Shown: positions 17,452-22,398 of the stretch, one piece after another
Position numbering within the stretch: position 1 is the first letter of the stretch
Layout of the letters: each line of letters starts with the position of its first letter
NCBI RefSeq assembly: GCF_000485595.1
Contig: NW_014577172.1
Span: 44,170 to 66,567, forward strand
Origin: Priapulus caudatus
Lineage: Eukaryota; Priapulida; Priapulimorpha; Priapulimorphida; Priapulidae
DNA length: 22,398 nucleotides
Reading direction: 5' to 3'
Made by a program: the position numbers and the translations under genes
The notes under the pieces: generated by a model
Seen by the model: only the letters and a program-made list of their open reading frames with translations
Databases searched by the model: none
Told to the model about the DNA's origin: nothing

Positions 17452-17580
17452 CTAAACATGAGGAAGAACAAAAGGCGATTATAATTATATTACGTGTGAC
17501 ACTTATTTCGCTGAACAAAAGTCAAGAACAATTACTTGGTTGCAATTTAAAAGAAACTGCTGCGTTAAAACATAGCCCAC

Positions 17581-17793
17581 CTGAACAGCTTCTCCCATTG
17601 CATTTAGAATGACCTCTGCAGCATAAACATGCTCTGTGCTTTCAAGACCGGCTCCTTCTGTGCTATACACACTGGGAGTGGCGCTCTCTTCCGCGGCGAG
17701 AGAAGCATTGCCTTCAGTAACGTAGACATAGGATACGTTTGGATCCATCAGCAACATCTCCTCCGTTTGCTGCGTCTCAATTATGTTCGCCAT
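17581..17793 (-). CDS. Zinc-finger gene, coding exon 1 (acidic N-terminus)
   Basis: This exon encodes 71 residues starting at an ATG in the context ATCATGGCG and ending at CAG followed by GTGGGC, a usable donor, in phase 0. The peptide starts MANIIETQQTEEMLLMDP and is acidic and rich in Ser, Thr, Val and Tyr, with no lysine or arginine. It looks like a disordered or activation-type region. I see no BTB, KRAB, ZAD or SET motif. The reading frame runs on past the donor to a stop near 17503, so the true 3' limit rests on the splice call. That call is supported by the exact phase match to the acceptor at 17451, 129 bp downstream. It is likely the first coding exon, since no other start lies nearby. 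Confidence is moderate because no homolog was recognised for this part. Confidence 0.68.
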
Positions 17794-18423
17794 GATCCGA
17801 TTTGTCCAGCTTCATAAACGACACAAGCGCAAGGTGTCGGTTATTCTACCAATCGTCAACAGTGAGGATTAGATAAATAGACATTACGCATTGTTATTTT
17901 AAAATTTAATGTTGTGACGTGTGGCAAGTATTGACTGTTGTATTGGACAGCAAGTCTACGCAAATTTGGGTAAATGCACAATCACCGAATCATCGAATCA
18001 ATTCTTTTTATTCTTTTGCACAAACTAGGCCTATAGGCTATATTTAGAAAAATAAAACACTATAGTATAGGTACAGTACAGTTTAATTTGAAATTCCTAC
18101 TTGTTGTTGTTCCTACGTAAATCATGCATCATTGCATGGACAATAGCCGCCATATTACGTCCGGATCACAACATTGATTTACCTTTTTGTCTCGATATTC
18201 AACAATTTCCCATTATAATTTATATTGGCCGTCTCAATAAATAACAATAAAGGAAACTACATGTACAATATTATATTGATTACCTGTTTAACTACTCTAA
18301 CAATGCGTTATGTTTGTAATTTCCTTTATTTTCCAAGATAACAATTTCACAGTGGAATCAGCGCCACTAGGCGGATAAACCCGAGTTGCCTTGCGCGCCA
18401 TCTGCCGATTACTATATTAAACA
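17794..18423. other. Intergenic sequence, likely promoter side of the zinc-finger gene
   Basis: No gene is seen. The only notable site is the YY1-type motif. AT-rich sequence fills the rest. Confidence 0.4.
18146..18156 (-). promoter_or_regulatory. Possible YY1-type promoter motif
   Basis: The minus strand reads AATATGGCGGC, matching the YY1 consensus AAnATGGCGGC, about 350 bases upstream of the zinc-finger gene start codon, with a CpG-containing ccggacgtaa beside it. YY1 motifs in this orientation often lie just downstream of TATA-less start sites. Promoter role is inferred from position only. Confidence 0.3.
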
Positions 18424-18790
18424 ATGCAAAACGGTCCTCCACCTTCTCCCTCTCCTCCGCATCCTTTACCTTCTCCCTCTCCTCTGCATCCTCTACCTTC
18501 TCCCTCTCCTCTGCATCCTCTACCTTCTCCCTCTCCTCTGCATTCTCTACCTTCTTCCTCTTCTCTGCATCCTCTACCTTCTCCCTCTCCTCTATATCTT
18601 CCACCTTCTTCCTCTTCTCTGCATCTTTCTTCTTCTCCCACTTCTCTGCGTCCTCTACCTTCTCCCTCTTCTCTGCATCCTCTACCTTCTCCCTCTCCTC
18701 TATATCTTCCACCTTCTCCCTCTCCTCTGCATCTTCCTCCTTCTTCCTCTCCTCCTCCTCCTCTTCCTCCACTTTCTCCCTCTCCTATAA
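18424..18790. repeat. 27-bp pyrimidine/purine repeat
   Basis: About 13 units related to ctctgcatcctctaccttct plus ccctctc. The plus strand is nearly all pyrimidine. The period is a multiple of three, so frames are open on both strands; the minus strand gives a charged nine-residue repeat (REKVEDAEE) over about 110 residues beginning with a Glu run. It could be a charged coiled-coil segment of an unrecognised gene, but I see no splice sites or flanking domain, so I annotate it as a repeat. Confidence 0.8.
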
Positions 18791-19765
18791 TATCCTCCAA
18801 CATTCCCCTCGACGCTACCTCATTCTCCACTAAGGTGAAATATTAAATTTCCAATGCGATACATTTTAAACATACGATTTTAACCTATATTTCCATACAA
18901 GCAATTTATTCTCGCACTAATAGATGCCTAAATTCTTTCCCATAGAGGTTATAAGTGATGTCCTGTGAATACGTGTTTATGCTCCTTATAAAAATAGTCT
19001 TAAAATTCATAGTCAAGTCCTAATATTATCATACCATAGCAAAAACATGTACTTTAGAAGAAAACTAATCGTTTTATTTGTTTATGACATATAAATGTAA
19101 ACTAGTCATCAAAGTTAAAACACAAGGTCATTAACACTGTTGACACAAGTTCCAGGGTTACAAAAAACTTTGATGGCTACTATTATGATAGTGATACCAA
19201 TTTAATGTGTACATGCCCTAAAATGTGTATCAACCGTGTGTACAAGATAGGAATTCCATCGTTAAATATATAAATTGAATAACTATGAATAAATAATTTT
19301 AATAGACAACCATCTCCTACGAGAAAAAAGACCCATAAAAACGTCAATTCATTTTGCTTAGCAAGATACATAAATTTTAAGAAACGGTTTCTGTTTTGCA
19401 TAAATGCATATTGCATAAATGCACACGTACTCGCACACACCCATGCAAACTCCACATTGTCTCCTGAAGTAGTGGATAATGAAGAATTTCACCAACTTTT
19501 TGCACACCTTATTGCAAACACATTTACAATAAGAATCACATGGGTAGTGTGTCCATCTGCAAACCAGAACCCCTCATACTAGTATCAATAAACTAGTTTA
19601 TATTAGTCCCGTGTGTGAGAAATATCTCAATTTATTAAATTAATTACACTAACAAATCAATATTAAAGATTACTCATGATAGTCTATTAGGTTAAAATTC
19701 TAACAGAAAAACAACTGCTGTTAAATGTTAGATAATACAAAAAAGCACCATGTATGCAGTATTGT
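18791..19765. other. Intergenic sequence
   Basis: About 970 AT-rich bases between the purine repeat and the poly(A) signal of the heme transporter gene. No coding, RNA or repeat feature recognised. Confidence 0.5.
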
Positions 19766-19771
19766 TTTATT
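19766..19771 (-). terminator. Poly(A) signal of the HRG1-like gene
   Basis: AATAAA on the minus strand, about 360 bases past the stop codon. It is the first clear AATAAA downstream of the last exon, giving a 3' UTR of roughly 380 bases. Confidence 0.5.
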
Positions 19772-20129
19772 TTGCTCCACGTCTCAAAGTCGCACATTAT
19801 CCTCCTATTCTAAAATCTGGAATCACAGCACCTTTGGGTAGAAATAGTTCGCAACAACAAATGTGAAAATTACTATATTCGACATCCTGCTCGCATTAAT
19901 TCCCCAACTTCCAACAGTTTAGCAACATAACAAGCAATGGTCAGTGCACTCTGTACGGGTGGCAACACTGGCACAGTTGTACGAGCTACACACGGCATTG
20001 CAATGTAGCTCTACTGTCTAAACACTACAGTAGACAATACCGATATATAGAAGCTAGTCCCTTCTTATGTTGTACTTGTCACTAGGTAGGAAATTCTGCA
20101 TCGTTATCGTTATTTATGATAGACTAATA

Positions 20130-20341
20130 TCACGCCGTCGCCGGTGAAGCAGCTTCTACTTGACTACAACCACACTCCTGTGATACCTGTCCATGTACTG
20201 ATGACCTGAGAGGTTTGTACTCGGATTGTGTCAAAATTCGTAGGTACGATCGGGAGTACCAGAAAAGCATGAATCCCCACTTCCACGTCATAAAGCACCA
20301 AACAGATGTGAGGTAATATCCATCATCGTACGGCGTTAAGG
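20130..20341 (-). CDS. Heme transporter HRG1/SLC48A1-like, last exon
   Basis: The acceptor is TTGCTCCAG, phase 1 entry, with a TGA stop at 20132-20130. It encodes 69 residues. It starts (S)LTPYDDGYYLTSVW and continues WKWGFMLFWYSRSYLRIL. I recognise this as the last transmembrane segment of the HRG1 family (human SLC48A1 has SLTDPTSYYLSCVW...FKWAFLL at the same place). HRG1 proteins move heme out of endosomes and lysosomes into the cytosol. YSRSY stands where the family has its aromatic-basic (FARKY-type) motif. The tail is longer than the human one and holds Y-K-P-L, a YxxPhi-type endolysosomal sorting signal. It joins exon 20861-20694 in phase through a shared Ser codon. Confidence 0.85.
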
Positions 20342-20693
20342 CTGGAGCAAGACAAACAAAACTGCATTAAAACCGAAACACGCCATCTGTGAATGACAAT
20401 TACTATTTACTTAAACCACATTAAAACATATACAGTGTCTCAGACATTATTCCTCAACACTTATTACAACCGAGGTCACAAGAATAATCAAACAGAGAGA
20501 CATTCTCGCTAAGTTACTCTAAATATTATTTCTGTAAGTAGACGGTGAGGGCTTGTAGTACATTCCCCCATTCTATGTAGCAAAGACCTGTAACTCCACT
20601 TCTCACTCACAGCGTCCCCACGACCCCACTATCAAGCACTACCAGACCACGAGACTCTTAGTATTGAAGGGCACGTATATGTAGGCAACTTAC

Positions 20694-20861
20694 ACTGCCG
20701 CAGTGCAATTCCTAATGTAATATAGGTGACGATGCCGCAGACACCGGCAAGCTGCACAAAGCAGCCGGTCAACATGAAGGTCCGCAGTCTAGGTGTCCAG
20801 GACTGCAGTGACCCGCGAGAATACTTTACATGCAGCCATAGTGTCGTTGCTGCAAAGCATC
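20694..20861 (-). CDS. Heme transporter HRG1/SLC48A1-like, middle exon
   Basis: The acceptor is CATCTGCTACAG and the donor CAGT followed by GTAAGT; phase 1 in, phase 1 out, 168 nt. It encodes 55 whole codons: CFAATTLWLHVKYSRG (end of the second transmembrane helix, with the His of LHV at the position of the heme-linked His of TM2, as in human THV), a short loop with W-T-P-R-L-R, then a long hydrophobic helix (FMLTGCFVQLAGVCGIVTYI), and ...IALRQ. The human equivalent has RHQSL at the exon junction; here it is RQSL, so the loop His is absent. Exon borders fall at the positions I expect for SLC48A1. Confidence 0.83.
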
Positions 20862-20933
20862 CTGTAGCAGATGAAAATCAGCACCAATTAGTAACTGTGC
20901 AACTATAAGTACGGCTCATAGGGTCTATGCCCC

Positions 20934-20991
20934 CCAGGGTACTGCTGGAACGTACCCTGGGTACGGTCTGGTATACCGGAACGTACCCTGG
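20934..20991. repeat. CCAGGGTAC / GTACCCTGG motif cluster
   Basis: CCAGGGTAC at 20934-20942 faces GTACCCTGG at 20952-20960 as a 9-bp inverted repeat, and the longer ggaacgtaccctgg occurs twice, 31 bases apart (20947 and 20978). It lies 16 bases left of the telomere-like tract. Confidence 0.7.
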
Positions 20992-21007
20992 TAACTATCT
21001 GATATGG

Positions 21008-21031
21008 TTAGGGTTAGGGTTAGGGTTAGGG
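21008..21031 (+). repeat. Interstitial telomeric tract, (TTAGGG)4
   Basis: Four perfect TTAGGG units inside the first visible intron of the HRG1-like gene. TTAGGG is the telomere repeat of most animals other than most arthropods and nematodes. Too short to be a chromosome end; probably a break-repair scar or chance microsatellite. Confidence 0.9.
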
Positions 21032-21367
21032 AGTATGCGTAGGCAACTGGCAGAAAAGAAAGTCTCCCAAGTAGTTTACAAACCTGAAATAAGAACCCTG
21101 GGGCAAGTTAAGACACTACACATGTGACATGACCTACATCCACATAGTCAAGCCAAACAGGTTATGCTAGGAAAAAAGAATGCCATGCACCTGCACATAG
21201 TTATATACAATTAGCTAAACCATTGTTTGTTACTATATAAACAATAAACATAGATTTAGAAGTAACCATACCCTCAATTATAATGAATTTCTCCCTGAAC
21301 AAGACATTTTCAACGATCCACCTCCTTATTTACACATTCGATACAGATTATCACAGACATATAGTAT

Positions 21368-21418
21368 ATGTTCCTGTTTCGTGTAAGTATATGATATACT
21401 TACACGAAACAGGAACAT
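21368..21418. repeat. Perfect 51-base palindrome
   Basis: Arms 21368-21392 and 21394-21418 are perfect reverse complements around a single central base (21393). The arm starts atgttcctgtttcgtgtaag. It lies in an HRG1-like intron with no coding role. It contains GTAAGTAT in both directions. Confidence 0.92.
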
Positions 21419-21591
21419 GAACAGTTCCCCCAGCCTTATACGGTCTCAATACCTTAACCAGTAAATACTGACCGATCATAAGATAACTCATTATTTACAG
21501 ATACGATACAGACTGCCTGGTCAGTAATTACTAACGCAGGAACGGCATGCGATCATGTCTTGACAAGAGTCAACACATTAAACACCCGTAC

Positions 21592-21634
21592 CTCGGGGTT
21601 CAAACTTCACCATGATAGCGGCTGCATTTGCCAT
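21592..21634 (-). CDS. Possible first coding exon of the HRG1-like gene (doubtful)
   Basis: ATG in a good context (AACCATGGCA), 14 codons (MANAAAIMVKFEPR) plus one base, then a donor GAG|GTACGG. The phase matches the next exon (G plus GA makes Gly). Against it: the family has a transmembrane helix here of about 20 hydrophobic residues, and this exon has none, so the product would lack TM1. The true TM1 exon may lie right of the window. Joined as is, the protein would be about 140 residues against 146 in human. Confidence 0.3.
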
Positions 21635-22324
21635 GGTTTCTTGAAAAGTCGATGTCAATAGTACGTATTAAAACCACATGATTGCCTTTCCTAAACAGTT
21701 TGGGGTCTGTGCCATTCCCATATATGCTATGTCGTTCCTGTTCCCCTCCCCTCCCTCTCAATGTCATATGTTGCTTTGATGCCCCTCCTTTTAAGAAAAT
21801 GTTTTGCATTTCTTGTTGTTGTTTTTGTCCTACAATAAAATGCATGTACAAAAATTAAGGATCAATTGGTAAAGTATTTAATGGTGTTCCAACTTGCCTT
21901 GATGCCCTGAAATTGCTGATTGAAATTAAGGCAATACTTGCATTGCCCTAATACACTGAAATAGGTGTGTATGGCTACATAATTAGAGTTAGATGCAAAC
22001 TAAACCGACCAGGCTCTACGACTGTTACACGGCGTAGGAAATTAGTATTAATTAGTAACGCGCCAACGTAGTGTTAAGCGAGAAGGGAACTTGTGGCTAG
22101 ATGCAAACATGTAACCCAACACAGGAATTAAGGGACAAACGTAATGTAACCCTATGTATAGGCCTAATGGTGAAAATTGCGCTTAATATCGTAACAGCAA
22201 CTCTTCAGAGTATAAAGAACAAGGCTACGCGTCCGGACATCCACTCACACAGTGATCGCGCGACTCGCGTACACGCATGATTGCGCAACGGGACGCTCTG
22301 CTGCCGTCTATCGTTTCATCCGTC
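21635..22324. other. Unassigned sequence right of the HRG1-like exons
   Basis: About 690 bases. I searched the minus strand for the missing first transmembrane exon and did not find it. The part from about 22220 on is CpG-rich and may be near a promoter. An 83-codon minus-strand frame at 21600-21851 has no motif and overlaps the doubtful exon in another frame. Confidence 0.45.
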
Positions 22325-22398
22325 CTCTCTCGCTCTCTCTCTCTCACACACACACATACACACGCGCGCAGCTCTCTCTTGCTCTCTCTCTCTCTCTC
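22325..22398. repeat. (CT)n and (CA)n microsatellite at the right edge
   Basis: Runs of CT, then CA, then CT continue to the end of the window. They may extend beyond it. Confidence 0.9.

Larger units (their letters stand above)
1746..17793 (-). other. C2H2 zinc-finger gene with alternative finger cassettes (locus)
   Basis: This entry covers the minus-strand transcription unit built from exon 1 (17793-17581), exon 2 (17451-17297), exon 3 (14227-14063) and cassettes A, B, C and D. What I see: exon 1 ends in phase 0, exon 2 enters in phase 0 and leaves in phase 2, exon 3 is 2-2, and every cassette enters in phase 2 while A, B and C leave in phase 0. Known: an exon that changes frame cannot be chained to its siblings, as in mutually exclusive exon clusters. 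Inference: a nuclear DNA-binding protein made as several isoforms, each with two constant fingers, three cassette fingers and one finger split between the cassette and a downstream shared exon. That last exon is not visible. Decayed transposons sit in intron 2. No known gene name can be assigned. Confidence 0.7.

Overview
The window is animal nuclear DNA: genes are split by introns with good GT/AG sites, C2H2 zinc fingers are abundant, cut-and-paste transposons and microsatellites are present, and there is a short vertebrate-type TTAGGG telomeric tract. A non-vertebrate, possibly marine, metazoan fits, but I cannot name the species.

Main locus (minus strand, 17793 down to at least 2844, running off the left side). 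I can assemble a C2H2 zinc-finger gene from unannotated sequence: coding exon 1 (17793-17581), exon 2 (17451-17297) and exon 3 (14227-14063, two fingers). Their splice phases match (0, then 2, then 2). To the left lies an array of look-alike exons, here called cassettes A (12159-11844), B (4348-4054), C (3150-2844) and D (2001-1746, truncated). A fifth, E (1452-1745), lies on the plus strand and is damaged. A, B and C have one architecture: phase-2 acceptor, three fingers in the same register, a linker, then C-x-I-C followed at once by a phase-0 donor. All are 1 mod 3 in length (316, 295, 307 nt). Two cassettes cannot be joined in frame, but each can follow exon 3. This is the signature of mutually exclusive exons, so the gene probably makes one protein per cassette, each with a different DNA-binding surface. 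The shared 3' exon that would complete the half finger is not in the window.

Region by region: 1-345 is an inverted copy of 4386-4722. 311-1027 is a 36-bp minisatellite. 1452-4382 holds cassettes E, D, C and B. 5001-5301 is a small inverted-repeat element. About 5730-7395 is a G-rich 53-bp minisatellite. 7392-10114 is a second copy of the D-C-B block, full of single-base indels and probably unpolished long-read sequence. 10115-10450 is a 43-bp repeat with one inverted unit. 10451-14062 is intron around cassette A, with a relic finger near 13.5 kb. About 14589-17208 is a decayed hAT transposon in intron 2, itself split by an 886-bp element flanked by TTAA. 18424-18790 is a 27-bp purine/pyrimidine repeat.

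Right side (minus strand, 21.6 to 19.75 kb): a heme transporter of the HRG1/SLC48A1 family, with its last two exons clear, a poly(A) signal at 19771-19766, and the first transmembrane exon either outside the window or replaced by a doubtful short exon. The two genes appear independent.

Main limit: 1-10.3 kb shows inversions, duplications and noisy sequence, so cassette number and orientation there may partly reflect assembly error. The exon 1-2-3-A chain and cassettes B and C lie in clean sequence.
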